From assembly GCA_018369015.1 (NCBI GenBank), contig JAGZDD010000026.1, positions 1 through 30,573 of the forward strand: 30,573 nucleotides of DNA, read 5' to 3'. Shown piece after piece: positions 7,235-16,806 of the stretch. The stretch is from Clostridiales bacterium. GTDB taxonomy: Bacteria > Bacillota > Clostridia > Lachnospirales > Lachnospiraceae. The notes under the pieces were generated by a model. That model saw only the letters and a list, made by a program, of their open reading frames with translations, searched no databases and was not told the origin of the DNA. Position 1 is the stretch's first letter. Every line of letters starts with the position of its first letter. Position numbers and translations under genes: made by a program.

Positions 7235-8158
7235 TTGAGAGGTGTATTAAAAAGAGTCGGAAAAGGATTCAAGAAAGATAAGTGGAATTATTTGTTTCTT
7301 GCGCCGGCAGCATTGTATACATTTATTTTTGGATATGCGACATTGCCCTATATCATTATTGCTTTTGAAAAGTTTGATTTCAAAAAAGGAATTGCCAGCC
7401 CGTTTGTAGGCTTAAAAAATTTTGAATTCTTTTTTAGCAGTTCAAGGGCATGGGAAGTTACAAGAAATACAGTGTTGATGAATCTGTACTATATTATATT
7501 TGGAACAATCGTGGCTGTGGCTTTGGCTCTCTTAATTAATGAGATTAAGTGCAAATGGTTTTTAAAGGTGTCGCAGGCTACATTACTGTTTCCCTATTTT
7601 ATATCGTGGGTTATTGTCAGTTACATACTATATTCGCTGCTTTCTACAGACTACGGCATTTTCAATTCAGTTCTCGGAGCTTTTGGGATAGAGCCTGTAT
7701 CCTGGTATTCAAGACCGGAGTATTGGCGGGGGATTATCGTTTTTGCACGAATATGGAAAACCGCCGGGTACAGCTCGATTATTTATCTGGCGGTTATTAC
7801 AGGAATTGATTCGGGTATCCTTGAGGCGGCCGCGATCGATGGGGCAAAGCGTATACAGATTATCCGAAGGATTATCATACCGACGCTTCTGCCGACAATC
7901 TGCATACTGCTGCTTATGGAAATCGGAAAGATTTTCTATGGGGATTTCGGTATGATTTATGCGTTAGTTAAAGATTCCGGACAGCTTCTTCCGAAGGTAG
8001 ACGTTATAGACACTTATGTATTCCGTATGCTCCGCGTAACGGGCGACCCGTCGTTATCCATGGCGGTAGGGCTATACCAGTCGCTGGTTGGCTTTGTCCT
8101 TGTATTTGTTTCTAACTTTATTGTTAAGAAAAAATACCCTGACGGTGCTTTATTCTGA
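7235..8158 (+). CDS. CUT1-type sugar ABC transporter permease (LplB-like)
   Basis: This is the first of two inner-membrane permease subunits of a binding-protein-dependent carbohydrate importer. The 307-aa product has six predicted membrane helices. The EAA loop that docks the ATPase is visible as LEAAAIDGAKRIQIIRRIII in the C-terminal half. The start is TTG 7235, placed 6 nt after a strong GGAGGG site. An upstream in-frame ATG at 7127 would add 36 residues unlike the family and has no ribosome site. The next permease gene follows after 12 nt. No ATPase gene is nearby, so an MsmX-like shared ATPase is expected. It resembles the permease at 26094-27014 (shared YSRPEYW/YSEPGYW, RNTVL). Confidence 0.9.
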   Translation: MRGVLKRVGKGFKKDKWNYLFLAPAALYTFIFGYATLPYIIIAFEKFDFKKGIASPFVGLKNFEFFFSSSRAWEVTRNTVLMNLYYIIFGTIVAVALALLINEIKCKWFLKVSQATLLFPYFISWVIVSYILYSLLSTDYGIFNSVLGAFGIEPVSWYSRPEYWRGIIVFARIWKTAGYSSIIYLAVITGIDSGILEAAAIDGAKRIQIIRRIIIPTLLPTICILLLMEIGKIFYGDFGMIYALVKDSGQLLPKVDVIDTYVFRMLRVTGDPSLSMAVGLYQSLVGFVLVFVSNFIVKKKYPDGALF

Positions 8159-8170
8159 GAGGAGGAAAAC

Positions 8171-9043
8171 ATGAACCGCAAACGAATAAAAATTTCCCGG
8201 ATTGTAATTTACGCACTTGTTACGCTATTTTCACTGTGTTGTGTGCTGCCGCTGCTTTTGGTATTTATGGTGTCCATTACCGACGAAAGAGCGATTGGTA
8301 TGAATGGGTATTCCTTTTTCCCGGAAGCTTTTTCCCTGGAGGCCTATAAAAGGATTATTTATCCGGGATCGCCGCTGTTTCAAAGCTATGCAGTGACAAT
8401 ATTTACAGTAGTCATAGGAACGGCGATCGCTGTGCTGATGACCTATTTTGCCGCTTATCCGCTGGCAAATAAAAAATTCAGATACAGAAACGGCTTTGCA
8501 ATGTTCTTCTTTATAACAACAGTATTTAACGCGGGCCTGGTTCCCTGGTATCTGATGTGCCGGCAGCTTCATATGTACAATAATATACTGGCGCTGATTA
8601 TTCCTTCCATGGTCTTTACGCCGTTTAATATGTTCCTTGTAAGAAATTATGTCAGGGAGCTGCCGGTAGAGCTTATGGAATCAGCGAGAATTGACGGCGC
8701 GGGCGAGCTCCGTGTGGCGACTCAGATTTGTATGCCCCTGTGCAAGCCGGTATTGGCGACAATTACTTTGTTTTATGGAATTAATTACTGGAACAGCTGG
8801 TTTAATGCTATTATGCTTGTTGATGATTCAAAGTTGTACCCCCTTCAGATGCTTCTGATGAAGATACAGTCGGATATTAAGATGATGACAATGGTTTCAG
8901 GCGCGTCGGCCAATATGACGCTTCCGACCGAGGGGGTGAAGATGGCGACGGTGATTATGACCATCGGGCCAATTATATTCCTGTATCCGTTTTTACAAAA
9001 ATATTTTGTGAAAGGTATTATTATGGGCTCTGTAAAGGGTTAA
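8171..9043 (+). CDS. CUT1-type sugar ABC transporter permease (YtcP-like)
   Basis: This is the second permease subunit of the same importer, partner of the product of 7235-8158. The 290-aa protein has six membrane helices and the EAA motif ESARIDGAGELRVATQICMP. It ends in the typical QKYFVKGIIMGSVKG tail of the YtcP/CarG-type permeases. An AGGAGG site stands 5 nt before the ATG. The product of 27134-28024 is its paralogue, with the same tail and EAA loop. Confidence 0.92.
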   Translation: MNRKRIKISRIVIYALVTLFSLCCVLPLLLVFMVSITDERAIGMNGYSFFPEAFSLEAYKRIIYPGSPLFQSYAVTIFTVVIGTAIAVLMTYFAAYPLANKKFRYRNGFAMFFFITTVFNAGLVPWYLMCRQLHMYNNILALIIPSMVFTPFNMFLVRNYVRELPVELMESARIDGAGELRVATQICMPLCKPVLATITLFYGINYWNSWFNAIMLVDDSKLYPLQMLLMKIQSDIKMMTMVSGASANMTLPTEGVKMATVIMTIGPIIFLYPFLQKYFVKGIIMGSVKG

Positions 9044-9062
9044 TGAAAAAGGAGGAGAATAT

Positions 9063-10646
9063 ATGTACAAAAATTATGTATGGAAAAAACAGTTGAAACG
9101 TGTGGGGGCTATGGCTCTGACAGGAACCTTACTGCTTGGAACGCTCGCTGGCTGCGGAGGCTCTGGAAGCGGAGGCCCGGAAGCAGGGAACGCTTCTTCA
9201 TCCGATGAAAAAAGCGAAAATACTGCGGATGCAGATTCCGGTGAAATCCAGAAGGTGCGTTATGTGATGCCGGGAAATGAGTGGTCTGATCAGGATTATG
9301 TTCTCGAACAGGTTAATAAAAAGCTGCTGGAGGACGGTATGAATCTTGAGGTAGAGCTGATCCGTATTCCATGGGATGCCTGGGATCAGAAGACAAACCT
9401 GATGCTGTCTACCGGCGAAGAGTTTGAGCTGATTCAGGTTATGCAGGATCTTAAGCCCGCCTCTGTGCTTCGCAGCCAGAATGGGATTATTCCTTTGAAC
9501 GATTATGTGGATAAATATCCAAATCTGAAAAACGCCATGGACGGTTTCTGGGAGGATTTTACAGTTAATGGCGAAATTTTAGCGGTTCCTGCGGCCTCGA
9601 CAATGAATGTCAGCAAGGATTACGGACGTATTTATTATCAGCAGGAGTTATTTGATAAGACAGGATGTGAAATCCCTGAAACGATCGACGAGGTTATTGA
9701 CGTTGCTTTGAAGATGCAGGAGATTTATTATGAAGAAACCGGCAAAAAGATTTATTGCTGGCCTCATCAGCTCAGCTCCGTTCCTGACTGGATGCACCGG
9801 ACGTACGACAATGCTCCGTTTACTGTGGAAAATACATTGGGATATGTCAAGATCGACCAGGACGGAACCGTATCCTCATGGTACGAAAGTGAAGAGTTTA
9901 AAAAAGACTGTGAAATTTATAAAAAGATGTACGACCTCGGTCTTATTCATCCGGATATTTTGACGCTGGACCATGAGTTCCAGTCCAATGAAGGGAATAA
10001 CGGAAGATTCCTTTTTGGCTTTGACACGTTTACATATCCGGCCTTGCAGACAACATTAGAAAATAACACAGGCAATACGCTGGCTGATTTTGAACTGAAT
10101 CCTGAGCTTGGGAATTATAAGTTTTTTGGAGTATTTAATGGAAACGCCGTGCCAAGCTCCTGCAAAAATCCGGAGGCTGGTATTAAATTCCTTGACTGGC
10201 TGTACAGCAGTGAAGAGAATTACCGCCTGTTTACTTACGGCGTTGAAGGCCGGAACTATAATATAATCGACGACAAGACCGCAGAGTTTGTCAAAGGGCC
10301 GGACGGAAATTATACATTTAAGAATGATGAATGGCAGATGGGGCTTGTCGACTTCCGTTTATTTGAGGAGGGAACCTCCGAAAAAACGATTGAGATAGAA
10401 ACTCAGCCTATGGAGGGCAAGATTACGGTCAGCCCGGTAATCGGATTTGCCTTTGACCAGACACCGGTAGCGCAGGAGATCGCAAATCTTCAGACCGAAG
10501 TTATTACATCCATTTACCCTATTAAGTACGGCCTTGTCGATTATGACAGCAATATTGACGCAGCTATTGCTAATTTGAAAGCCGCCGGACTTGACAAGGT
10601 GGTAGAAGAATATGAAAGACAGTTTAACGAATTTTTAGGAAAATAA
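9063..10646 (+). CDS. Extracellular solute-binding lipoprotein (LipO/DUF3502-like)
   Basis: This membrane-tethered sugar-binding protein feeds the two permeases encoded just upstream. The 527-aa precursor has a basic N-terminus, a hydrophobic segment and a lipobox LAGC with Cys31 as the lipidation site. A Gly/Ser/Glu-rich linker follows, then a family-1 solute-binding fold (from about residue 63). The C-terminal ~140 residues resemble DUF3502, found in LipO-type binding proteins, ending in LKAAGLDKVVEEYERQFNEFL. An AAGGAGGAG ribosome site is present, and 19 nt separate it from the permease gene. Ligand unknown; binding proteins of this group usually take oligosaccharides. Confidence 0.92.
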   Translation: MYKNYVWKKQLKRVGAMALTGTLLLGTLAGCGGSGSGGPEAGNASSSDEKSENTADADSGEIQKVRYVMPGNEWSDQDYVLEQVNKKLLEDGMNLEVELIRIPWDAWDQKTNLMLSTGEEFELIQVMQDLKPASVLRSQNGIIPLNDYVDKYPNLKNAMDGFWEDFTVNGEILAVPAASTMNVSKDYGRIYYQQELFDKTGCEIPETIDEVIDVALKMQEIYYEETGKKIYCWPHQLSSVPDWMHRTYDNAPFTVENTLGYVKIDQDGTVSSWYESEEFKKDCEIYKKMYDLGLIHPDILTLDHEFQSNEGNNGRFLFGFDTFTYPALQTTLENNTGNTLADFELNPELGNYKFFGVFNGNAVPSSCKNPEAGIKFLDWLYSSEENYRLFTYGVEGRNYNIIDDKTAEFVKGPDGNYTFKNDEWQMGLVDFRLFEEGTSEKTIEIETQPMEGKITVSPVIGFAFDQTPVAQEIANLQTEVITSIYPIKYGLVDYDSNIDAAIANLKAAGLDKVVEEYERQFNEFLGK

Positions 10647-10663
10647 TAAGGGAGCCAGCCACT

Positions 10664-12427
10664 ATGTCTGATTATAGCCAGTTTAAAATTGCCTCCTATG
10701 CCCATGCGCCTTATCTGGCACATACAAGCGAGGCAGAAATATTAAGACAGATTGATTATTTTAAGAAATATCTTGGCGGTCTTGATAAAGTGTATCTTGA
10801 GATACACCGGGGAGAACATCACGTTCTCCCCGAAGAACTCAGGCGCTATATAGAGCTTTTTAGGGAGAACGGGATTACTGTTGCCGGAGGCTTTACGGCC
10901 ACAACAGATCTCGAGGTAAGAGACGTTCACCGGATTTTTGACGTTTACTGCTATTCAAGGGAAAATTTCAGGGAAGAACTTCGCAAAAACGTTGCTTCGA
11001 CGGCACAGTATTTTGACGAGCTTATTCTCGACGACTTTTTCTTTACAAGCTGCCGGTGTAAAGAATGTATACGCCGCAAAGGCACACAAAGCTGGCCGCA
11101 ATACCGTCTGAATCTTATGAAGGAAATGGCTCAGCTTGTATGCGACACCGCCAAAAGTGTAAATCCTGACTGTAAATGCGTGATAAAATACCCTAACTGG
11201 TTTGAATCCTGGCAGGAAACCGGGTACAATCCCAAGGAACAAAAAGATATTTTTGACGGTATTTACACGGCGGCAGAATCAAGAAACCCGAAAATGAGCC
11301 AGCAGCATTTGCCGCGCTATTTAAGTTACTCTCTTGTACGTTACATGGAAAATGCGGCGCCGGCAAAAAATTTGGGCGCATGGATAGATACCGGGGATTC
11401 ATCCAATAACATGAACTGGTATGCCCAGCAGGTACTTCTTGCGGCTTTTGCCGGTGCAAAGGAATTATGCCTTTTTGGTTTTGGGGGCCTGATGGACGAG
11501 CCATGGCTGCCAATGCTTGGCGAAAGCCTGAGAGGAGCGGACGCATTTATAGCAAAAGCCGGGAAAAATTGCGGCGTGCCGGTATATTATCCATTCAATG
11601 CAGATCAGGGAGAAGATCAGCTCTTTAATTATATAGGAATGCTGGGCATACCTCTCGAGCCGGCGCCTTATTTTAACAAAGCGGCTAAAACGATGCTCCT
11701 GACAGCCGCGGCTGCACAGGACGAAAATTTAATGGATAAGCTCAAAGATTATGTGGAAAATGGCGGCCACGCGGTGATTACAGGCGGGCTGCTTAGGATT
11801 CTGGAAAATAAAGGGATTTTAGATATGACTTCTGCAAGGCCGGGAACCTCGGTTGTCAGCGGCACATGCTTTTGCACAGATCCATATATTGGCGACCGAC
11901 GGGATTTCCATTCCTGCCCTGAGCCAGTAATGCTCCACAGTCTGGATTATAAGACAAATGCCACTTGGTCGGAAGCAGAGCTTATTACTGAAAATTGTAA
12001 TTATCCGGTATTTCTTAGGGATGATTATGGCTCAGGTGAATTATATGTATGGAATATTCCTGATAATTTTTCGGACTTATATAAGCTTCCCATGGGTGTT
12101 CTCAACTTGATACGCCAAAATTTTGCAAAACATTTAGACGCCTATATCGAAGCCGATCCCCAGTATAACCTGTTTTTATATGACAATAATATGCTGGCGG
12201 TGCAATCATACAGGGAATACAGGGAGCATATGACGATTGTTATTAAAGGTGCCTGCGAGGGCCTTAAGGATCTTGTATCCGGACAGGTATACCGTCCGGT
12301 TGGCGTAAAAGCCCGGCCAAAGCAGCGTTTTGATGTGGCATGGGTGCCGGAGCATGACAGGGAGTATGCTTTTGAGATTTATTTTCAGCCGGGAACTGTA
12401 AAATATTTTGAAATTATGAGAATATAA
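10664..12427 (+). CDS. GH42-like three-domain protein, function unknown
   Basis: I do not recognise a characterised family with certainty. The 587-aa product has a layout like GH42 beta-galactosidases: an N-terminal TIM-barrel-like region (about 1-300), a middle GATase/flavodoxin-like region (about 300-415, with LKDYVENGGHAVITGG) and a C-terminal beta-rich segment (about 500-587). In the barrel, ELILDDFFFTSCRCKEC (Asp123, Asp124, Cys130, Cys132, Cys135) resembles the GH42 acid/base strand followed by its CxCxxC zinc motif. The expected Asn-Glu is replaced by Asp-Asp, so the chemistry may differ or the enzyme may be inactive. There is no signal peptide, so it should act in the cytosol on the imported sugar. 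It lies 17 nt after the binding-protein gene, in the same operon. Confidence 0.6.
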   Translation: MSDYSQFKIASYAHAPYLAHTSEAEILRQIDYFKKYLGGLDKVYLEIHRGEHHVLPEELRRYIELFRENGITVAGGFTATTDLEVRDVHRIFDVYCYSRENFREELRKNVASTAQYFDELILDDFFFTSCRCKECIRRKGTQSWPQYRLNLMKEMAQLVCDTAKSVNPDCKCVIKYPNWFESWQETGYNPKEQKDIFDGIYTAAESRNPKMSQQHLPRYLSYSLVRYMENAAPAKNLGAWIDTGDSSNNMNWYAQQVLLAAFAGAKELCLFGFGGLMDEPWLPMLGESLRGADAFIAKAGKNCGVPVYYPFNADQGEDQLFNYIGMLGIPLEPAPYFNKAAKTMLLTAAAAQDENLMDKLKDYVENGGHAVITGGLLRILENKGILDMTSARPGTSVVSGTCFCTDPYIGDRRDFHSCPEPVMLHSLDYKTNATWSEAELITENCNYPVFLRDDYGSGELYVWNIPDNFSDLYKLPMGVLNLIRQNFAKHLDAYIEADPQYNLFLYDNNMLAVQSYREYREHMTIVIKGACEGLKDLVSGQVYRPVGVKARPKQRFDVAWVPEHDREYAFEIYFQPGTVKYFEIMRI

Positions 12428-12445
12428 TCTCAGATAGAGTTCAAT

Positions 12446-12463
12446 CATCAATATTGATATAAT
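12446..12463 (+). promoter_or_regulatory. Internal extended -10 promoter with palindrome
   Basis: TGATATAAT at 12455-12463 matches the extended -10 consensus and sits 32 nt before the regulator gene. A 12-bp palindrome, ATCAATATTGAT (12447-12458), overlaps it. No good -35 box is seen. This could give the regulator basal expression independent of the main operon promoter, under control of a factor that binds the palindrome. Confidence 0.45.
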
Positions 12464-12495
12464 GGTGGAAATGAGTAATACAAAGGAGATTACAA

Positions 12496-14769
12496 ATGAA
12501 ACAATTAAAATCCTTCTATTTTTACCGGAAAATAATTACGGCGTTTGTTCTATTAAATATGATTTCCACCATTGGTATCAGTATTATTTTATCAGGCTTT
12601 TTTTTACGCAGCAGCCGCAAAGAACAAAGGGAAACGCTTAAAGCGGCTGTCTCTGGGGTAGACACGGTCATGGACAGCCTGTATGACAATATTTTACCGA
12701 CTGTAAACTATGTTTTAACCTTTAAAAACGCCGGAAATTTTATGAATACGGATCATGTAGACCGTGTATTAGAGGCGAAACTGTTAAATGATCTGAACCG
12801 TCTGGAAATCGCCGATTCCCGGGTAAATTATATTGGCCTTGTCAATCTATCGGCGGGCAGGTACATCGGTACGAGGGGCGTATATAGCGGGATTGAACCG
12901 GAAATTCTTAATTGTGGGAAATCCGGGCGGATACTGGAATGTTTTTCAAGAAAGATTTCTCTGAATGCAAATATTGATTCAAGCCCCCGGGCTGATGTCC
13001 TTACATTTGTTTATAGACCAGGGCAGGTATATAAGCAGGGATTGATCGTTATCGATATTACTTTAGATTCTCTGCTTGAAACAATGCCCCTTACCGATTC
13101 TGTCCATATGTTTATCGCAAAAGACGGAGAGCTTTTAATGAGCAGCCTGGCGGAGAATGGCAGCGATGAAGATATTTTGCAAATTGTGCCGGATATGGAA
13201 GATAAAACGCCATGGTACGCAATAAAATCCGTGGCGGGAAAAAGTTTTGAGATTGCTGCAGCCAAAACTGAAAGTTTTGGGTTTACAATCGTATGTTACC
13301 GGACAGGTGCTGGAATTGGCCCTGCTATGAGGAACATTGTCCTGCCTGTGCTTCTTATCGATATGCTTTTGCTTTTGGCGGGAGGCACCGTCAGCTTTTT
13401 TATGGCGGCCCGCGTTTATAAGCCGCTGGGCCAGTTGTACAGGCAGGTTTCAAATCGCAGGAACAGAGGGAAAACTTTGACAGAACAGGCCAAAGGATAT
13501 GCCGATTCGGTAAATGAAATAGAGATATTTGGCGATATGTTGAAAAATTATGAGGAACACAGCCACGTACTTGAAAAATATACAAAAGATATGTCTGGCA
13601 ATTTAAGTAATTATTGGCTTAAAGGACTTGCCCGCGGCGAAATAGCCCCGTCTTTGGAAGAAATTCCAGATCAGTGCATATATGCCTTTGAGGAGGGATG
13701 CTACAGGGTGGTGCTTTTGTGGATGGCCCATTACAGCCAGTATGAGGACGCCTATTCGGTAAAAGACCGGGGAATTATTGAATTTGCAATGGGAAATATT
13801 CTTGGAGAGATTGTTGACGGATGTGAAAGCCCTTTGATCCGGACGGATAAAAATTGCTGGATGTTTCTTTTGAAATGCCGTCCGGGGGAAATATCCGAAA
13901 CAGTACTTCTTGGGATAAAAGATGTGCAGAAAAATTTTATAAAGTATATGAATCTGACTGTAAATCTGTGTATCGGGCCGTGCATTGGAAATTGGCGGCA
14001 GATTCCTGAATCCTATAAAAGCGCGGTAAACGGAAGAAAAAAACAGATCTTTTTGGGCGAGGGCTGTATTATTGACGCGGAATATGATTACGGAAGACAT
14101 TCCTCGGAGTATCCTTATAAAGCTGTTTCCAGGCTGGGAAGCTGCATTGCGGCAGGCAACAGGGAACAGGGGATTGAAAGCCTGGGAGAGCTGTTCGGGC
14201 GTCTGGAACGGATGGATGCGGATGATATTATCAGGACAACGGTTAAGTCCTGTTTTGAGCTTACAGAAAAATACAGCAGGCCAGGCAGCCGGCTTAGGGA
14301 ATATTCCTATGAAGCGCTTCAGGCTTTGGTTTCGCGGATGGAGTCCATGGATGAAGTAAAGTCTTTGCTGACCGCGTTTAGCGAACAGCTTTTTAAGGAA
14401 AACGAAAAAGCAGATCATCCAGACGATGAAAGCTATGTACAGGCAGCCGTAGCTTATATTGGGAAAAATTTCAGCGATGGAAACCTGAATGTTGAAAAAA
14501 TCGCCGATGTTATTGGAATTACCTCATCTTATTTTGGTAAATTATTTGCCAGGGAAATGCATCAAAGCTGCATTGATTATATTCAGGAGGTACGCATGGA
14601 AAATGCTGCGGCCCTGCTGAAGGAAACGCAGCTGCCGGTGAAGGAGATAAGCCTTAAAGTAGGCGTCAGCAATGTGAATTATTTTTACAGTCTGTTTAAG
14701 AAAAAATATTCAATGACTCCGGTTCAATACCGGAGATCCGTAAGGGAGGAAAAGAAGGATGTCGAATAG
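12496..14769 (+). CDS. Membrane-anchored AraC-family regulator (YesS/YtdP-like)
   Basis: This transcription factor appears to sense an external ligand directly through the membrane. The 757-aa product has a membrane helix at about 12-37, an extracytoplasmic Cache-like sensor region (about 38-278) and a second helix at about 279-303. A cytoplasmic linker follows, then a C-terminal AraC DNA-binding domain (about 648-748) with both helix-turn-helix units (VEKIADVIGITSSYFGKLF and VKEISLKVGVSNVNYFYSLF) and the PVQYRR end. The length matches B. subtilis YesS and YtdP, which sit in polysaccharide-utilisation clusters. An AAGGAG site precedes ATG 12496. Its end overlaps the dehydrogenase gene by 11 nt. 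It most likely activates this operon. Confidence 0.9.
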   Translation: MKQLKSFYFYRKIITAFVLLNMISTIGISIILSGFFLRSSRKEQRETLKAAVSGVDTVMDSLYDNILPTVNYVLTFKNAGNFMNTDHVDRVLEAKLLNDLNRLEIADSRVNYIGLVNLSAGRYIGTRGVYSGIEPEILNCGKSGRILECFSRKISLNANIDSSPRADVLTFVYRPGQVYKQGLIVIDITLDSLLETMPLTDSVHMFIAKDGELLMSSLAENGSDEDILQIVPDMEDKTPWYAIKSVAGKSFEIAAAKTESFGFTIVCYRTGAGIGPAMRNIVLPVLLIDMLLLLAGGTVSFFMAARVYKPLGQLYRQVSNRRNRGKTLTEQAKGYADSVNEIEIFGDMLKNYEEHSHVLEKYTKDMSGNLSNYWLKGLARGEIAPSLEEIPDQCIYAFEEGCYRVVLLWMAHYSQYEDAYSVKDRGIIEFAMGNILGEIVDGCESPLIRTDKNCWMFLLKCRPGEISETVLLGIKDVQKNFIKYMNLTVNLCIGPCIGNWRQIPESYKSAVNGRKKQIFLGEGCIIDAEYDYGRHSSEYPYKAVSRLGSCIAAGNREQGIESLGELFGRLERMDADDIIRTTVKSCFELTEKYSRPGSRLREYSYEALQALVSRMESMDEVKSLLTAFSEQLFKENEKADHPDDESYVQAAVAYIGKNFSDGNLNVEKIADVIGITSSYFGKLFAREMHQSCIDYIQEVRMENAAALLKETQLPVKEISLKVGVSNVNYFYSLFKKKYSMTPVQYRRSVREEKKDVE

Positions 14770-15892
14770 AAAATTGAATGTCGCTGTTATTGGCGCCGGT
14801 TTTATTGCGGGAACACAACACATCCCGTCTATTTTAAAGCTGAGCGGACGTCTGAATCTTACAGCGGTTGCAGATAACCGGCCGGAAGCGCTGGAGCATA
14901 TACGCAAGGTTTACGGAATTGAAAAAACATATACGGATCCGATGAAAATGCTGGAAGAAAACCATCTGGATCTGGTACATGTGTGTACGGCGAATAATAC
15001 CCATAAGGAATTTACCATTGCTGCTCTGCGTTCTGGTGCAAACGTATTATGCGAAAAACCTCTGGCCCTTACTTTGGCGGATGCCAAAGAAATGCTTGAG
15101 GAGGCGAAAAAAGCCGGACGTGTTTTAATGACATGCCAAAATTCCCGGATCGGTATGGTTCAGGAGATGAAAAAAATTGTCGATGCCAAAACCCTTGGGG
15201 AGGTTTATTACGCGGAGATTGAAAACATAAGACGCCGCGGAGTTCCAACCTGGGGCCGGTTCCATACGAAAAAGGACAACGGCGGAGGGCCGTTCTGTGA
15301 TCTGGGCGTCCACTATCTGGACAGCGCTATATATATTCTTGGAAATCCGGAATTTGAGAGCGTTTGCGCAAGCACTTACCAAAAGCTTGCCCGCAGGTAT
15401 GACTGCAATCAGGAAACGCTTCCGGCAATGACCGGGAAACAGCCCTTTTTGCCGAGGAACGATTACGACCGTAATGAATTTGATGTAGAAGATTTCGCGG
15501 CGGGGCTTGTACGGTTTAAAAACGGTATGCAGATGCAAATGAAATTTGCCTGGGCCGTTAATCTGCCAAAATCGGATTTTTATAAGTTTGCAGGAACTGA
15601 AAAAGGGATGGTTGCCCGTAAAGGCGAAAACCTTCCAAACCCGGTGAGCGTTTTCGGGCAGGATAAAGATCATTTGCTGAACACGGAAATGGAAATCGAT
15701 ATTGCAAAGCCCGGCGCAATGGAGGATTTCGGGCATTTGGGAATAATAAGCAATATGGCGGATGTGCTGCAAAACGGGGCGGAGCCGCTGGTTAAGCCGG
15801 AGGAAATGCTAAATGTCGCGGCAATTATCGAGGCATTTTATTTGTCGGCGAAAGAAAAAAGGGAAATTAAAGCGGAAGAATTGGGATTATAA
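14759..15892 (+). CDS. Gfo/Idh/MocA family NAD(P)-dependent oxidoreductase
   Basis: This cytosolic dehydrogenase oxidises or reduces a sugar or sugar derivative. The 377-aa product has a Rossmann nucleotide-binding motif, VIGAGFIAG (10-18), the family signature CEKP (Glu99, Lys100, Pro101, with Lys as catalytic residue), and the C-terminal domain motif GGGPFCDLGVHYLD (175-188), where Asp181 and His185 fill the usual active-site positions. The start overlaps the end of the regulator gene by 11 nt, with GGGAGGAAAAG upstream. Two isomerase/epimerase-like genes follow, a pairing seen in inositol and 3-keto-sugar pathways. The substrate is not readable from sequence. Confidence 0.9.
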   Translation: MSNRKLNVAVIGAGFIAGTQHIPSILKLSGRLNLTAVADNRPEALEHIRKVYGIEKTYTDPMKMLEENHLDLVHVCTANNTHKEFTIAALRSGANVLCEKPLALTLADAKEMLEEAKKAGRVLMTCQNSRIGMVQEMKKIVDAKTLGEVYYAEIENIRRRGVPTWGRFHTKKDNGGGPFCDLGVHYLDSAIYILGNPEFESVCASTYQKLARRYDCNQETLPAMTGKQPFLPRNDYDRNEFDVEDFAAGLVRFKNGMQMQMKFAWAVNLPKSDFYKFAGTEKGMVARKGENLPNPVSVFGQDKDHLLNTEMEIDIAKPGAMEDFGHLGIISNMADVLQNGAEPLVKPEEMLNVAAIIEAFYLSAKEKREIKAEELGL

Positions 15893-15922
15893 ATATAAAA
15901 AAACTGAAAGCAGGGATTTATT

Positions 15923-16753
15923 ATGGAAAATAATATAAAATTAGGACTTCAAATGTGGAGTATCCATGATGTATGCGTTGAAAAGGGAATGCCGGAGGCA
16001 TTAAGGCTTTCCAGGGAAATGGGCTATGAAGGCTTTGAATTTGCCCTTGGCGACTGTGCGACCTTAAAAGAACGCTGCGGCGCAGATCCGGCAGAGGTCA
16101 AGGCGGCGTTAAAGGCTTATGACATTCAGGCGATAGGCTCTCATATATCCTGGGAATCACTGCTTGAAAATCCTGATCCGGTGCTTAATGACTGCCTGCT
16201 TTATGATGTTCCTTATGCGGCGATTGCCCCTATATTTTATGGTGACAGAACGCCGGTGGATGTTCAGAAAAAAATGTATGAGAAGCTCTATGAGACCGCA
16301 GGATTATTTAAAAAGAATGGAATTATCCTTCAGGTTCACTGCGCGGCTTTTGGTTTCCTTAAAGATTATAAAGATCGTTACACTGTGGAAGGGATGTTTG
16401 AAACATGCGGTCTGGACTATATACAGCCAGAGTTTGATACGGCGTGGATGATTTGTTCAAAAATAGGGATACGTGAATATTTGCAAAAATATAAAAATCA
16501 TGTCGATATTTTACATTTAAAAGATTACAAACCGATCCCCGATGATTCCCCATACGTTCTTGTGCGTCATAATACGATATGCGACGAGCATTATGGGTGC
16601 AGCGTTGGGGAAGACGGCGTATTGGATGTAAAGGAGGCTGTAGACGCGGCAAGGCAGTCCGGTACAAAGTGGGTTGTCACCGAACTTTGGAATGAGAAAA
16701 ATTCTCTGGAGAATGCGGCAAAAAGCGCGCAGGTAATTAAAGAATATTTGTAA
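15923..16753 (+). CDS. Sugar phosphate isomerase/epimerase family protein (first tandem copy)
   Basis: This 276-aa xylose-isomerase-like TIM barrel (AP endonuclease family 2 fold) probably acts as a metal-dependent sugar isomerase, epimerase or dehydratase in the cytosol. Likely metal or active-site positions are in QVHCAAFG (mid-barrel), QPEFDTAW (Asp), DILHLKDY (His) and VVTELWNE (Glu). It starts with LGLQMWSIHDVC, a start typical of this group. It is about 55-60% identical by eye to the next gene product, so the pair arose by tandem duplication. The neighbouring dehydrogenase suggests successive oxidation and isomerisation of one substrate. A modest AGCAGGG ribosome site precedes the ATG. 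Confidence 0.87.
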   Translation: MENNIKLGLQMWSIHDVCVEKGMPEALRLSREMGYEGFEFALGDCATLKERCGADPAEVKAALKAYDIQAIGSHISWESLLENPDPVLNDCLLYDVPYAAIAPIFYGDRTPVDVQKKMYEKLYETAGLFKKNGIILQVHCAAFGFLKDYKDRYTVEGMFETCGLDYIQPEFDTAWMICSKIGIREYLQKYKNHVDILHLKDYKPIPDDSPYVLVRHNTICDEHYGCSVGEDGVLDVKEAVDAARQSGTKWVVTELWNEKNSLENAAKSAQVIKEYL

Positions 16754-16806
16754 AATGAGCAGTGATCTTCCTTGAAAAAATATGTGATGTCATTGGAGGT
16801 ATAAAA

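Noticed and set aside
13603..14418. Long (271-codon) minus-strand frame inside the YesS-type regulator gene
   Set aside because: It lies wholly antisense to a gene with clear domains; its composition (rich in Phe, Arg, Pro, Ile) is typical of a shadow frame.
15125..15772. 215-codon minus-strand frame opposite the Gfo/Idh/MocA gene
   Set aside because: Antisense shadow of a well-recognised gene, with no ribosome site.
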